Position numbers and translations under genes: made by a program. A stretch of 64,000 bases of DNA from Artemia franciscana (taxonomy: Eukaryota > Arthropoda > Branchiopoda > Anostraca > Artemiidae), in assembly GCF_032884065.1 (NCBI RefSeq), contig NW_027062961.1, positions 1-64,000 of the forward strand, written 5' to 3'. Shown piece after piece: positions 36,513 to 52,009 of the stretch; the stretch's first letter is position 1, and each line of letters begins with the position of its first letter. The notes beneath the pieces are model-generated. The model searched no databases, was not told the DNA's origin, and saw only the letters and a list, made by a program, of their open reading frames with translations.

Positions 36513-37595
36513 GATTGCAAGCGAGAAGGTCGTGGAACTTTGGAATTAGCAAGAGCCTTTAGTTTGGAGCAACGAAAACTGTAAGCAACATGATCTCCAC
36601 TACGATTTGCACACTTTGGGGTGTTACTGCAAGGTGAGTCACTGGAGTTCATATGGGGACCAGAGCACCGTGAGTATTTGTAGTTTTATCGGGACATTTT
36701 GCAGCAAGGTGGTCAGGTGATTGACATTTCCTGCAGCACCTAGGAATTCGCCGATATTCATGCACTCGGAATAGGAAAGAGAAAGGGCCGAGGAAAGAGA
36801 AATTTCGTCTTCGAACATAATTTTCACACAATTTGAGCTCCCAATTCTCTTAGCGTCTCGAACACCCCTGCAAGCTTTAAGAGGCGCAAGATCAATATCT
36901 TGTGCAATGCCTTTCATGATACCAAAAACTTTTTCTCCACCATTTTTGCTTCACAATCACGAAAAACCGAGCGCGCAGATTTGCAAAAGTCAGCAGCAAA
37001 ATCAATTTATCACCAGAGGCTTGCACAGTATCAATGCACTCGTGACCAGAAATACAGTCAATTCTTTCCTTCCGTTTAGATGCATTATCGATATCACGTA
37101 GTACATTCGTGATAATAACAGTGGCTTTGCTGATGTCACTACCAGTAGCAATGCTCGGAAGGCTGGGGAAATTCAGATCATGAGCGGACATTTTCTCATT
37201 ATCTTGCGAAAGTGTCTGTTGAATTCCATTAAGCTTAGAAGCTATCCTGGAGTAAGCAACTGCTGGAATACAGGGAACTTCGGCTGGGGAACGGAAAACA
37301 AAGACAGGCATGTCCTCAGAAGAACTCTGATTTCAGCATTCTGAAGTTCTAACATGTCTTTCAAATGATTCAAAGCTGCGTTTGAACCCGTGCGCCTTGG
37401 ATAGGGCTCGGTCAATTTCAGCAGCGAATTCCACAGGATTTTTTTCGATTTGGAAATATCACTTGACTCGAAGAATTCTACTGCAAATTTTAAGATCACT
37501 GTAGCTTCGACACCTTTTTCATTATTAAACTGCAGAAAGTTCAGAACCGAGGCATAAACAAAGCAGTCCGTATACGAATCAGAGTCCATTTTCAT
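36509..37595 (-). pseudogene. LINE ORF1, frameshifted, block B
   Basis: Counterpart of 17,771-18,877 in pieces at 37,242-37,595, 36,892-37,311 and 36,639-36,917, with the zinc knuckle CRKCQSPDHLAAKC retained in a separate frame. About 40 bp upstream of the knuckle in A is replaced here by a shorter CT/GA-rich phrase, removing part of the segment before it. Four or more frame changes in total. Confidence 0.75.
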
Positions 37596-37876
37596 GAAAA
37601 AAGTCTATTAATCCAATTCCGAGTCAAAAACATAACCATGGGCAAAACACGTCTTAACCGCACTAAAGCTGAATGGTAGTTGGATAAATTTCAGAAGCTC
37701 AAAATGCCAATAAGCGAGGAAAGCGTAGGCTCCTGCTATCTATTCCCCGCAGTTTAAGGGAGACACACTCCCGGCAGGTACAACGACGCTTGCTACAGAA
37801 AACCTCCCCTCTTCTGCTCGCTTATAAGTAAAAATTTCCAAAAATAATTAATCAGTCTATATCTTATATATATAAA

Positions 37877-37950
37877 TCTTATATATATATAAAAATAAGT
37901 TGTCTGTGGGTTATGTCTATTACACTTTGTCTGTTACGCCAGATTATATC

Positions 37951-37992
<42 letters not shown>

Positions 37993-40900
37993 AGTTGTAT
38001 GTATTTTTGTGTTGAGGGTTTAACTGTAAAAACTGGGGATTGCATAAATATTTCGGAATATTTTGACAATAGATTAATGTAATTTGAAAACCTTAAAAAA
38101 GATACTTAAAATTTGAGGTTTATTATAAATTGTTGAGCTTTAGCAAGCTTGGCACGTGGAGATTTCTCCAACTGTCAATGTTATAGAATGTTACCAAAAA
38201 GCAAAACCAGGCTGGCGGTTCAAAGAGAAAGGGCCAGATTAGGAATGTGCAATTTACGTCAACGAAGGCGTGTCGAGGAACTACCAGAACAACACGAAAC
38301 CAGACTTGCTGCTGAAAGAGAAAGTAAAAAAAGAAGGCGTATCGAGGAATCACAAGAGCAACGTGAAAACAGGCTTGCGGCTTCAAGAGATAATGCTAGA
38401 TTAGGAATGTGCAATTTACGTCAACGAAGGCGTGTCGAGGAACTACCAGAGCAACGCGAAACCAGACTTGCTGTTAAAAGAGAAAGTGAAAAAAGAAGAC
38501 GTGTCGAGGAATCACAAGAGTAACGTGAAAACAGGCTTGCGGCTGATAGAGAAAGTAAGAAAAGAAAGCGTGCCGAGGAATCACAAGAGCAACCTGAAAA
38601 TTATTGCATGGCTTTCAGGTACAGCCCAGTCGATGATTATAGTAGATGTGTTCAAATTGGGACTATGTCTAAAATTTGTCCCTATTGCAAGGCCTTGAAA
38701 TTTAATTGTGAAACAATGGGAATGTGTTGCGCCTCAGGAAAAGTTAAACTTCCTCTACTGGCTGCACCCCCAGAGCCAGTGAAGACTTTGCCTACTGGAA
38801 CTACGTCAGAATCTAAGCGCTTTTTTTTATCAAACATCAGAAAATATAACTCATGTTTCCAAATGACGTCGTTTGGTGCCCAAATTGAAAATCAAGATAA
38901 ATTTATGCCTACTTTCAAAGTAAAAGGGCAAATTTATCATAGAGCAGGGTCCCTTCTACCATTCTCAGGCGAGAATCATAAATTTTTACAGTTGTAATTC
39001 ATCAGTGATAGAAATTCTGAATTGAATACACGTTGCGAAATTTCTCCCACCGTTGAAAGGACAATCGTTTCCCAATTGCAACATCTTTTCCACGAAAATA
39101 ATAATTTAGTGCGTCTGTTCAACACAGAAATCGATTTGATGCCTACTGATACGCATAAAATTGTTATTTCCGCTGACAAAACGCCTCCTGGCCAACATTT
39201 GCGTAGATACAATGCTCCAACTATCGACGAAGTGGCAATCGTTATGGTCGGTGATCAGTTTTTACCTCGAGATATTATTCTTCATAAGCGAAACGCTCAG
39301 TTGGTAAGAATTGCTGAAACTCATCGATTCTACGATGCCCTACAATATCCTATCATTTTTTGGGATGGAGCCGACGGCTATCACTTTAATATTAAATTGA
39401 TGAATCCAGCCACTAACAAAGAAATGACTAAGAAATGCAGTGCAATGCATTATTATTCCTATAGACTAATGATTCGGCAGGATGAAGAAAATTATATTTT
39501 AAAATGCCGTCAATTGTTTCATCAATACGTCGTTGATATGTATGCAAAAATTCAATCAGAACGTTTGCTATATATCCGTCTGAATCAGACCAAGCTCCGC
39601 TCTGAACAATACATTCATTTGCGAGATGCAGTTGTAAATGACGGTAATACCACAAACGTTGGAAGATTAACGATTTTACCTTCGTCATATGCTGGCAGTC
39701 CCCGTCATATGCATGAATATGCTCAAGATGCTATTGCGTATGTTCGTCTCTATGGTCGTCCAGATTTATTTATTACATTTACATGTAATCAATCTTGGGA
39801 CGAGATACAGCAGCTTTTACTTCAAGGACAATCGGCGGTTCATAGACATGACATTACGGCCCGTGTCTTCCGGCAAAAGTTGAAATCACTGATAAACTAC
39901 ATAGTAAAACTTGAAGTGTTTTGGTCAGTGCGATGCTGGATGTACTCAGTGGAATGGCAAAAACGAGGTTTGCCACACGCACATATACTAAACTGGCTAC
40001 ATAATAAAATTACTTCTAACGAAATTGATGATGTGATTCCCGCTGAAATACCTGATGAAAATGTCGATAAGGGGTTATATGATATTGTTGTAAAAAATAT
40101 GATACATGGACCTTGCGGTGCACTATACGAAAATTCACCATGCATGGCCAAAGGAAGGTGCACGAAGCAATATCCTCGACTTTTAGTATCCAACACAAAT
40201 ACTGGCAATGATGGTTACCCACAATATAGAAGAAGATCTACTGAAGATGGCTGTAAAACAGCAATAATAAAGAAGCGTAACGGTGCCACCATCGAAGTGG
40301 ATAACCAGTGGGTTGTTCCATATTCCCCATTATTATCAAATACATATGTAAATACGTCAACAAAGGCAGTGACATGGCAGGTTTTGGCTTGCAGTCCGAA
40401 ATCAAGGATATCGACGAAATCGTACAATATCAGGCTGGAAGATACATAAGCAGTAATGAAGCTGTTTGGCGAATTCTTTCATTTCCGATACATGAACGTA
40501 GTCCAGCTGTTGTTCACTTAGTGGTACATTTACAGAATGGTCAACGTGTTTATTTCTCGGAATCCAACGTGCAACAAAGAGCCCTGAATCCACTGGATAC
40601 AAAGTTAACTGCTTTCTTTTCGCTATGCAAAAATGATTCTTTTGCAAAAAACTGCTGTATACTGAAGTGCCTTCGTATTACACGTGGAATACTAAAAATA
40701 AAGTATTTGAACCTCGAAAACAGGGTAAGTCAGTCGACGGCCAACCTACCATCTTCAAAGGTACCACGATAGGAAGACTCTACACCGTTCACCCCAATCA
40801 ACATGAATGCTTCTTTCTACGCCTGCTTTTGGTGAATGTACCCGGTCCGACGTCCCTTGAGTATTTGAGAACTGTAAACGGTACTATACATGACAGTTAC

Positions 40901-42831
40901 CGTAGTGCATGCCAAGCTCTGAATTTATTGGAGAATGACCAACACTGGGATAACTGCATCAATAACGCGTGCGAAACGTCAACTACAAGTCAAATTCATG
41001 CATTGTTTGGCATCATACTAACAACTTGCTCTCCATCAGCTCCTACAGAGTTATGGGAAAAATATAAATCAAAAATGTCCGAAGATATACTCCATCGAAA
41101 ACAGTTAGAGACGTCAGATATGACTTTTGATTTTACATCAGAAATTTATAACTACACTTTAGTTATTATAGAAGATTTGTGCGTATGTATGGCAAACAAA
41201 CCTCTTCAGGATTTGGGAATGCCTTCACCTAATCGTATCGCTGCTGTTTCGACATGTGTAGAACTGGATCGTGAACAAAGTTACAGTACGAGTGATCTAT
41301 TGTCGTATGTACAAAATAACATTTCCAAGTTAACGTCGGAACAAAAAGACATTTATGATACGATAATGCATTGTGTCGATAACAACGTTGGAGAAATTTT
41401 CTTTTTGGATGCGCCAGGAGGTACTGGTAAAACGTTTGTGATAAAACTGATTCTGGCATCAATTCGATCAAAAAATGATATAGCGTTGGCAATTGCGTCG
41501 TCCGGAATAGCTCAATGTTGCTGCCTGGTGGAAGAACTGCTCATTCCACTTTGAAATTGCCTCTGAATTTGTATTCTACAGAAACTCCCACTTGCAATAT
41601 TTCCAAATCATCTGGGATGGGTAAAGTATTGCAGCAATGCAAACTTATTATTTGGGACGAGTGCACAATGGCACACAAAAAATCGCTCGAGGCTCTGGAT
41701 CAATGTTTGAAAGATTTGCGAGAGAATTCGAAACCCTTTGGCAACACATTAATATTGCTTGCGGGAGATTTCAGGCAAACATTACCTATAATACCTAGAT
41801 CAACCCCTGCAGACGAAATGAATGCTTGCCAGAAAAATTCTAATTTATGGGCACACGTAAAAACATTAAAATTAACTACAAATATGCGTGTCCGATTGCA
41901 AAACAATGACTCTGGTCAAACATTTTCAGATCAATTGCTGGCAATTGGAAACGGAAAGCTCCCAGTAGACTCAATTTCAGGACGTATACAACTACCTGCT
42001 GAATTCTGTAATTTAGTGACGTCCAAAAATGAATTGATTGAAAAAGTATTTCCGAATATTCTAAACAATTATAAAAATAATAAATGGCTAAGTGAAAGAG
42101 CAATTCTTGCACCCAAAAATATAGACGTCCACGAAATCAACAAAATTGTTTTGACCAAGATTCGAGACCAGGCAGTCCTTTACAAGTCAGTTGACACAGT
42201 TTTAAAAATAACAATGGAAAACGTAATAGAGGCCACAATATTTGACAGGGCCTTTTGAAGGTGAGACTGTTCTTATTCCTCGCCTTCCCATGGTTCCAAC
42301 GGATCTGCCTTTTCAATTTAAAAGATTGCAATTCCCAATTCGATTAGCATTTGCAATCACCATCAACAAAGCTCAAGGTCAATCATTAGAAAAATGTGGT
42401 ATAGATCTTAATACTGATTGTTTTTCCCATGGACAATTGTACGTTGCATGCTCGAGGGTCGGTAAACCTGACAATCTATTTATATGCAGCGACGATTGGA
42501 CAGCGAAGAATGTTGTATATTCGCAAGTTTCACACAGTTAATTTGTATTTTATCTATCTATCTATCTATATAAAAACGAGTTGTGTGTATGCATGTTTGT
42601 TTGTTTGTAAAAATAACGTTTGTATATGACGTCACTATTAGTACATAAGGCTTTGTATATGCACAGACAATGGGAAAGCCAAGAATGTTGTATATTCGCA
42701 AGTTTTACGTAGTTCAAAACACATATATAAATCTATCTATATTCATAGGTGGTGCACAGGGACACAACTACAATGACGCGTAACGACTTACGCGCGCGGG
42801 GTCGCCTAACAGCTAATCCCCTAACAGCTAG
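37877..42831 (+). mobile_element. Autonomous-type Helitron, decayed, block B, with two nested 5' ends
   Basis: Two 5' termini of the form A|TCTT...TATATATA...AAAATAAGTTG occur 72 bp apart (37,877 and 37,949). The second is followed by an expanded TA run. The 3' end is CTAG at 42,828-42,831 followed by T. This copy keeps the leader missing from block A and shows the intact start of the family, which matches the 5' end of the Helitron at about 60,880 on the minus strand. Confidence 0.85.
38188..42541 (+). pseudogene. Helitron Rep-helicase (RepHel), block B
   Basis: Same domain order as in block A: repeats of the RLAADRESKKR type, Rep with FITFTCN and GLPHAHIL (39,022-40,449), the tyrosine region (YICKYVNKGSDMAG), then the PIF1-like helicase (GGTGKT, IIWDECTMAH, LAGDFRQTLPI, YVACSRV). 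Frame changes coincide with those of block A from the Rep domain onward; in addition, the N-terminal repeat region has its own stop (CAA to TAA near 38,521). Confidence 0.88.
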
Positions 42832-43125
42832 TGATTTGATAATTATGACCATAGGATTATCTCTCGCTTACTTAAATGCTGCGTAATAATATTACTCAAG
42901 GTCACGAACTTTAGTCCTTTGCCAGGTATTGCGAAATCTAACTAGTTCGCAGGGATTAAAATTCACAGAAAAAGCTTAGGCCTACTGGTTTGAATTTTTT
43001 TTTTTTTTTTTTTTTATAACCAACATTGAGCTTTATTTCCTTCATCAACACCAATTTAGTTTATAAATCCTTCCATATAAAAAAAAAGAATGGGATTTAT
43101 CATGTGCTAAATGTTCTCTTGAGGT

Positions 43126-43307
43126 CTAATCACCAAGGAAAAAGTAGTTTCCGCTTCTCCTCTGCTCCGTATCCTTTACAGAATTGCGTTTATTAATTCT
43201 CGGCCTGAAGTTGTTGGGATCTCTTCTAAACGAAATTTCAAGAAGTTTCAAAAAGCGATTCATTCCGCTGAGAAGAGACTGTGGGGCGGTTGCAGAAGTA
43301 TTCTGCG
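43126..43307 (-). CDS. ABCE1: ABCE1 retrocopy B, 3' part, cut by assembly gap
   Basis: The last 60 codons of the ABCE1 copy (from about the [11 protein letters not shown] segment to FFLGD) are present and open. The rest lies in or beyond the N run. One residue differs from copy A (KRSGN context preceded by Arg instead of Lys). The AATAAA and a 21-base A tail (T run 42,995-43,015) lie downstream as in A. Whether this copy is complete cannot be judged. Confidence 0.8.
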
Positions 43308-43407
43308 NNNNNNNNNNNNNNNNNNNNNNNNNNNNNNNNNNNNNNNNNNNNNNNNNNNNNNNNNNNNNNNNNNNNNNNNNNNNNNNNNNNNNNNNNNNNN
43401 NNNNNNN
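43308..43407. other. Assembly gap (100 N)
   Basis: Exactly 100 N, the usual placeholder for a gap of unknown size. To its left is block B inside ABCE1; to its right is block C beginning in the NOT 3' flank. Adjacency across it is not proven. Confidence 0.98.
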
Positions 43408-43413
43408 AATCAT

Positions 43414-46400
43414 GGTTTATTATTTTTTCTTAATCTGCTCATGATTATATACATATACATACAAACAAAATACTGAGCCATGTCACTGATGAAATATATC
43501 ATGATAATATGACGACTAGAACGACAAGACAGTAATGTAAAATTACAGTTCATGAAACTTCTTGAATAACAGCTCATAAAACATCATGAAACTTTTTGAG
43601 TTCAAGTCGATGAAACTTCTGAGAACACTATTCTTTCTACACTACTTTCTCGGTCACACTTTGAAGTTGCTCTTATAGTTTCTTCACTGTAATAGCCATA
43701 TGCCAGAATAAAATATGGTGAACAATAAACTCAATGAACGAAAATATATTAGTCCCATTTGTACCAAACATGATATGTAACTCACAAATTTAAACATGAA
43801 CAGTATCATATGTTTAATGCTAAAAAAAGGTACTATACAATCTATCAGAGAATTAATGCTTGCTTCATACTCGTGAAAATTTATATTTCATTAGGTGTAT
43901 TAGATATGAAAGAACATTTATTTAATATTAATGAAAGCCGGAGATTCGACAATATAAACTAAGAGAAAATTACGCATAGGCCTGTAGTAAAATTGCTGTC
44001 TGGGTTTACTTTAAACACACCAACAACGATAAGAATAACACACAGCGTATTCTTGATTGAATTGGATTTACCGCATCGTAGGAAAATGCGGATTAATTTT
44101 TAATAGTCACCATTTTTGTTTTCATTGTTATAAGCGTTTTCGTAGCTTTTCATGCAGCTTTAAGTGAGAAAAGACATGAAAAAAATTGCAGATCTTCCTG
44201 TCTAAATTAGATCAATAATTTTACTTTAAATAATTATTGTAAAGTGAAATATTTTATCTTAATAATTGCGCAACCGCTGATGGTTATGAATTAATGCGGG
44301 GACGTGTCCAAACGCAGCCACCACTACCACTAAAGTCGTCTAGGTTCAATTGAATTTTGTCTAATAGGAATTAATCCTATTAATCCGATGATAAACTGAA
44401 AGTTCCACTGTCTATTAAGCATATAACTGGTCTTAAGCTATTTTAAAGATTTCATAACTTCTTTAGGTATATATAATCTTAGATACACAAATTCAGTTCT
44501 TGAAATAGGCTCTAGTCCAACCTTCTGCCTACTGAATTAGCCATTAGTGCCGGGCACAATATGTATGATTGTTGAGACGCCAGATGTCTGCCCATTGACG
44601 CTGAAGTTTCAGTATTCGGTTCCTTGATCGGCACTAGATTCTGTCAATGTTTCAGTCTCTCTGGCACTACTCTTACGCAATACTTTCCGTTGCTCCAAGT
44701 GCTGCTTTCTCCATTTTATCCGCCTGTTTTGAAACCAAACTTTTACCTGAAAAAAAATCGGATTTTTAGTTTTAACTGCTATCAGAGAAACAGTTCTTAG
44801 GTTGTGGTACAAGAGGTCGGTGTAATAGAGGTTAGCGAAAAGTGCAATTCTTTGGCTTAGAAAACTTTAAAAGTACGCGTAGCATAATAAAATTTCTATA
44901 ATTGAGTGTCAGGCATGTTTGCAGAAATCTGTTTTGAATGGAGGGTTGCAATTATCAAAAAGGGCGAAATTCAAGAAAAGAAGCAAAAAAATGACAAATA
45001 TGCGAAGAATGCAGGGTTACCACAAAGAATTTAGTAATATCCAAGATTCGCCCTCAAAACCCAAAGGTTTGAAAAAACGTAATATTGAATAATAATGTAT
45101 ATACCTAATATGGTTTGCAAAGTTCACTGTTTAATAGTTGGTTTTAGAGTATCAAAATTTTTATGGGCATTGCGTTTTTCGAAGGGGGTCTAGTGACATT
45201 GAAAAAGAGAGAAAACCTGAAATACCGGGTATTTGAATGTAACATTTAGAAAGAATTGTGGCAGACAAATAATAACGATTACATTGTGTTGACTTAAATA
45301 TGGACGATTTATTTAGTGTTGAACGTTTCAACCAACCAACACGCCTTGAACGTTTCAACCAACACATTACAGATCAAATTGTGTTGGTATTGGCAAAAGA
45401 ATAAACAAGAGTCTTACTCACAGAGTCTTATCCTCAACTCCAGTTAAAATGCTTTACAAGATACAATGACGCCGGTCATCCGACTTCCTTGGCGGTAAAA
45501 AATTGCAATAAACAGGGGAGTATAGTATTGGTAGGTCTGGAGCGAATTCTTGGGGAAGCCCAATGTGACAAGGGCGCCAATGAGCAATATCATGGTGGGG
45601 GGGGGGGGAGGGAATTTGATAAAGGTGCCAATAATTGATCAAATAGATAAATTTATTCTTAAAAAAAGAGTGGGAAAAGAAAAAAGGTGGAAAAGGAGGT
45701 TGCAAAAGAAATGTTTGGGGGGAGGGTAGGTATCCCTCCACTGCCTCCCGGATCTGTCAGTTGAGGATACGGTACAGATTATAAATAGTTAAAAAAGTAG
45801 ATACATTTATTAAGTTGGAGCAAGTGACTAAGGTATGTTTATTCATAGCTTAGATTTGCTTTCGCTAAATTCCTCCCAACATTTTTCAGAGCAGAAAGAA
45901 CATATGCTCTAAAATGTGTTGGTTTGAACGTTCCAAAGTTAGTCTAGGAGCTATCAATACTAGTCACAGTACAGAATAAATTACTGTGCTGAAAAATAGA
46001 ATTAAAAATGTTTATGGTGAGGCGATAACAAAGTAACTTAAATACGGTACGCTAACATATTCATTAAGTACATATTCAGTAAGTGCAATCAGTGTTATTA
46101 ATGAACATAAATTGGGTAAATTGGGGAGGGAAAGAGCAAAGTGTATTTTTCATTATCTAGGCTACGGGGGGAGAAATTTTCATTTCTATTTTTTCAAAAA
46201 AAAAATACCTAGAAGGACACTTCAATGAAAATGTCCCTTAAAAGGTATTTTTTTTTTAATCTAGGAAGGCGACACAGCCTTCCCCTTGGCCATACTCTAA
46301 ATTGATGCCACTATTTTCAACATTTCTATGTCTTTAAAAAGTTTTCAACGACAGAGTTGTCATACCCCAAAACCTGGTTTGGTTAGGCTAAAGTTCTGAA

Positions 46401-46430
46401 ATTAATTTTCATTGTTCAAAATCTGTTAAA
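43414..46430. repeat. Block C: third partial copy, contiguous with the NOT gene
   Basis: Matches 13,630-16,696 (A) and 32,335-35,434 (B) at about 98-99% by eye. At 46,430, after atctgttaaa, C continues with cctaggaaatatg while A and B switch to LINE sequence. C lacks part of the A/B sequence near 46,080 and has a short local repeat there. Confidence 0.9.
44609..44746 (-). CDS. NOT (NOTO family): NOT homeobox gene, exon 3 (in place)
   Basis: Acceptor (T run then cag on the minus strand) followed by VKVWFQNRRIKWRKQHLEQ and a 26-residue tail ending in GTEY and TGA; 45 codons. It supplies homeodomain residues 45-60, including Trp48, Phe49, Gln50 and Asn51 of the DNA-recognition helix. The intron falls between homeodomain positions 44 and 45, a common homeobox intron site, and is phase 0, matching the donor of exon 2. 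This copy lies nearest exon 2 and in unbroken sequence with it, so it is the most likely one used. AATAAA-like hexamers on the minus strand downstream (for example near 43,915) could end the transcript. Confidence 0.9.
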   Translation of the reverse strand, partial: VKVWFQNRRIKWRKQHLEQRKVLRKSSARETETLTESSADQGTEY

Positions 46431-48582
46431 CCTAGGAAATATGTAAAGTTAATGAGAGTAAAGAGTTCAACAAATATAGAGTTTTTTAAGCTTAAAAATA
46501 ACCGGATCTATTCAATAATTATTATGTGTGTATTTTACACCGGTTTTGAACTAAAAATTATTCAGAGATTGTAATTCTAAAGAAAAAAAGAAACAGTCAG
46601 GTTTATTCATACTGAATTATTTACGTCAGTTTTAGAGCTAGAAATTCCTTTATATTGATCGATTTTATGATAACTTCCCTAAGTTCGAGAGTTTAGTGCA
46701 ATAAAATTGAAATTTTCCGATACTCGATTGGTGAAAATGTTTACTTATAAGGTATCAATTTTTTTCGACGTCCATTAAGTTTAGCATATTGCCAAATATT
46801 GCCTTTTATGTGAAAGTCAGTTTATTATTCATACGCGTATGCCCCTAAATCACTGCGCCTGACTCAAGCTCTTAAGATAGGAAAGTAACCATAGGCTATA
46901 TTTCATTTTCATTTCAGCAACTCCGGGGCCACTTTATCGAACACTATCATTAAATATAAACAAGTAACTGTTATACCGCATGCTACTTGGAATTTTTCAG
47001 AAATTTTGATAGATATTTTCTGTGGAGATAGAAAAAAAGAACATAGTATCTTCAATATTCTTGTACTCAACTTTCTTCTAAACATATTGATAGACCAGTT
47101 TGACCTCTTTGAACGACTTTTCCTCCCCTGATATAAATCGAAGAGGCCGCATTATATTAGGTCACATTATATTATGTTTTTGAACGGATTAGTGGCGTGT
47201 AATCGAACATACACAGGAAGCGATCGAATCGACATCGAATCTAACCAAAATCGCATGCGATGTCGAATCGAACTTCCAGTTGCTGGAACAAAGTTGCAAA
47301 GCAGTCATAAAGGACCCATCCTGGGAACGGACACAAACTGTCTAATCTTTAATGGGACAAATCATGTGCTTTTTTTTCGGATGACTTCGTGGTTTCCTGA
47401 GACGGTTGACATTCAAATCCGGCGTGAACTTATCAGATGGCTAGAAAAAAAATATGTTCAATTCCTAGTGGTTTTTGTTGACAAATATCTAGAGGAATCT
47501 AAGCCACTAACTCCCAAGGAAAATACTAACCCTGTTTTCCTACGTATTCGTTAAGCCTGACCTTCAATATTGTTCTGCAGTTTCACTATCTACTTTCAGA
47601 TCACAGCAGTTCTGCATTACTGCTCATTAAAAGAGTTCATGAGCCCCTAATATCGACACCTAGGTTCTAATTTTTCTGTAAATTACGCGTACAAGGCTAT
47701 GGAACGCACTTTAATAAAAGCTGCGGTCCTGTGGGCTTATATACTTTAAGAAATCATTTACACAAGATGACAAAATCATAAGATGACAAGATGAGAAATC
47801 ATACAAATGATGTATACAAAAATGGCTGCACACCTGCTACTACCATTGTTTAGAAGGCTACTCCCATTAATATCAAAGCTTCACGGTATAAACACATGAT
47901 ATATATATACGAAATTCATATACCCCGGCACCAAAAACTAGGCTAGAATTTCCCCCTAGCAGTAAGTACTATAAAATATGTAAAGCACTCTCACAATGCC
48001 TACGATCATTGGGTCTATCAGATTCTTAAAAAGAATCTAAAGCAATATTATTTGTTTGTATACATTAATTTTTACTATGATTATTTCAGAAAAAAATATA
48101 GGGGTCAGATTAATTAATTATTTTCATTTGAATTGATATTTCTAGGGACGTAATCAGAGGTTGAAAAACCGAGAAGCCTGCAATACATTTAGAGTCTGCT
48201 ATGACTATAGGACCAAACATACAGTCATCCACACAGAATCATTTATTTTGCGATTTTTTTCTTTTTTAATTAAGCCACTATTCAACTTGAATTTAAAACT
48301 GCCGAGTTAGTTTTAGATTTCTGGAATAATCGAGTGCTACTCATGGTATCTTGGAATTATGGCCAGAACAAAGCCTGAATAACAAATTGATGTAACCGGG
48401 GTAAAGGTGAAGACAATCGTGGTGTTCTTAGGCAGAATTTTAGAAAAAAATCAAGATCTTTCTAAAACAAAATTGCCTTGAGCTGGTCGTGCTTAATCAA
48501 GAAAATATGATTTTCCCTAAGACACCACGTATAAGACCCATGAGTCTTTTTTGGCTTTAGGAAAGATAGCACAAACACTTAC
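46431..48582 (-). other. NOT intron 2, part unique to the original locus
   Basis: Intron 2 runs from 44,747 to 48,582; this part has no copy in A or B. One 126-codon plus-strand frame (47,174-47,554) lies inside but has no family signature or splice context. No repeat was recognised. Confidence 0.6.
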
Positions 48583-48818
48583 TTGAGACTCTGTAAGCTG
48601 TAAACTTGCAGCAAGATAAAGTCTTTCAGGTCCAACCATATATTGTTGTCTTTCGAATTCGGCTTCTAATCTTTCTAGCTGCTCGGCGCTGAATATTGTT
48701 CTCACCCTTTTTGATCTAGATAACATGGGATTTTCATTTGGTGGAAAATTTAAGGACTGCTGCTTTCGGTTTGCCTCTCGATAGTGTGAAGGAAAGTAAT
48801 TAGTTGGACTAGGAGAAC
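48583..48818 (-). CDS. NOT (NOTO family): NOT homeobox gene, exon 2 (homeodomain helices 1-2)
   Basis: Acceptor ctttttcaag and donor gtaagtgt bound 236 bases. The frame enters in phase 1 (Gly codon shared with exon 1) and leaves in phase 0. It encodes a linker and then the homeodomain from residue 135 of the predicted protein: [19 protein letters not shown], then [20 protein letters not shown] and TESQ. The QQYMVG phrase after helix 1 is characteristic of NOT/NOTO proteins (vertebrate NOTO/Xnot and their invertebrate relatives). NOT proteins are sequence-specific transcription factors, classically in axial mesoderm or neural patterning. Identity rests on the homeodomain; orthology within the NOT/EMX-like group would need a tree. 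Confidence 0.93.
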
Positions 48819-51711
<2,893 letters not shown>

Positions 51712-52009
51712 CATCACTGATACCATCGAAATCTTTCTCTGATCTATCAATTGAATCGTCCCTTCTACAATCATTGTTAATACCTAGTATTGACTCAATA
51801 CTAAATGCGTTTCTTCTTTTTAATTTCAAAGCTTCAATTTGCTGCTGTTGAAAAATCCTATTTAAAAGCATCCTTTGAAATAAGTCTGAATCTTTACTTG
51901 TGCACCCACTGTCACCCGGTTGCTTCATATACGTTTGAGCCATTGCGGCCATCCATATAGGCTGGTTATAAGCCCAATTGCTTTTAGCATGTAAAGAAGA
52001 ATTGTGCAT
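51712..52009 (-). CDS. NOT (NOTO family): NOT homeobox gene, exon 1 (start codon, eh1-like motif)
   Basis: Starts MHNSSLHAKSN at 52,009 and ends at a donor (gtgagt) after 99 codons plus one base; splicing to exon 2 gives ...GISDG|SPSPTN. Residues 66-76 read RNAFSIESILG, an eh1-like Groucho-binding repressor motif (F-S-I-x-S-I-L) typical of NOT, EMX and related homeodomain proteins. A Gln-rich segment (FQQQQIEALKLK) precedes it. With exons 2 and 3 the predicted protein has 223 residues, homeodomain at 135-194. The ATG is the first in the exon, with upstream bases lacking a better start. The combination of eh1 motif, homeodomain and splice phases makes a functional gene very likely. Confidence 0.9.

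Larger units (their letters stand above)
28260..43307. repeat. Duplicated block B (about 15.0 kb)
   Basis: About 99% identical to block A by eye. Starts at the shared phrase ttccacttaaagttcttag and stops at the assembly gap. Differences from A include a short replacement inside LINE ORF1 (about 36,770-36,790), a CT-rich insertion near 32,552-32,582, one fewer ~21 bp unit near 31,015-31,045, and an extra ~280 bp at the Helitron 5' end. Confidence 0.93.

Noticed and set aside
47174-47554. 126-codon plus-strand frame inside NOT intron 2
   Set aside because: No family signature, lies antisense within an intron, and composition is like the surrounding non-coding DNA.
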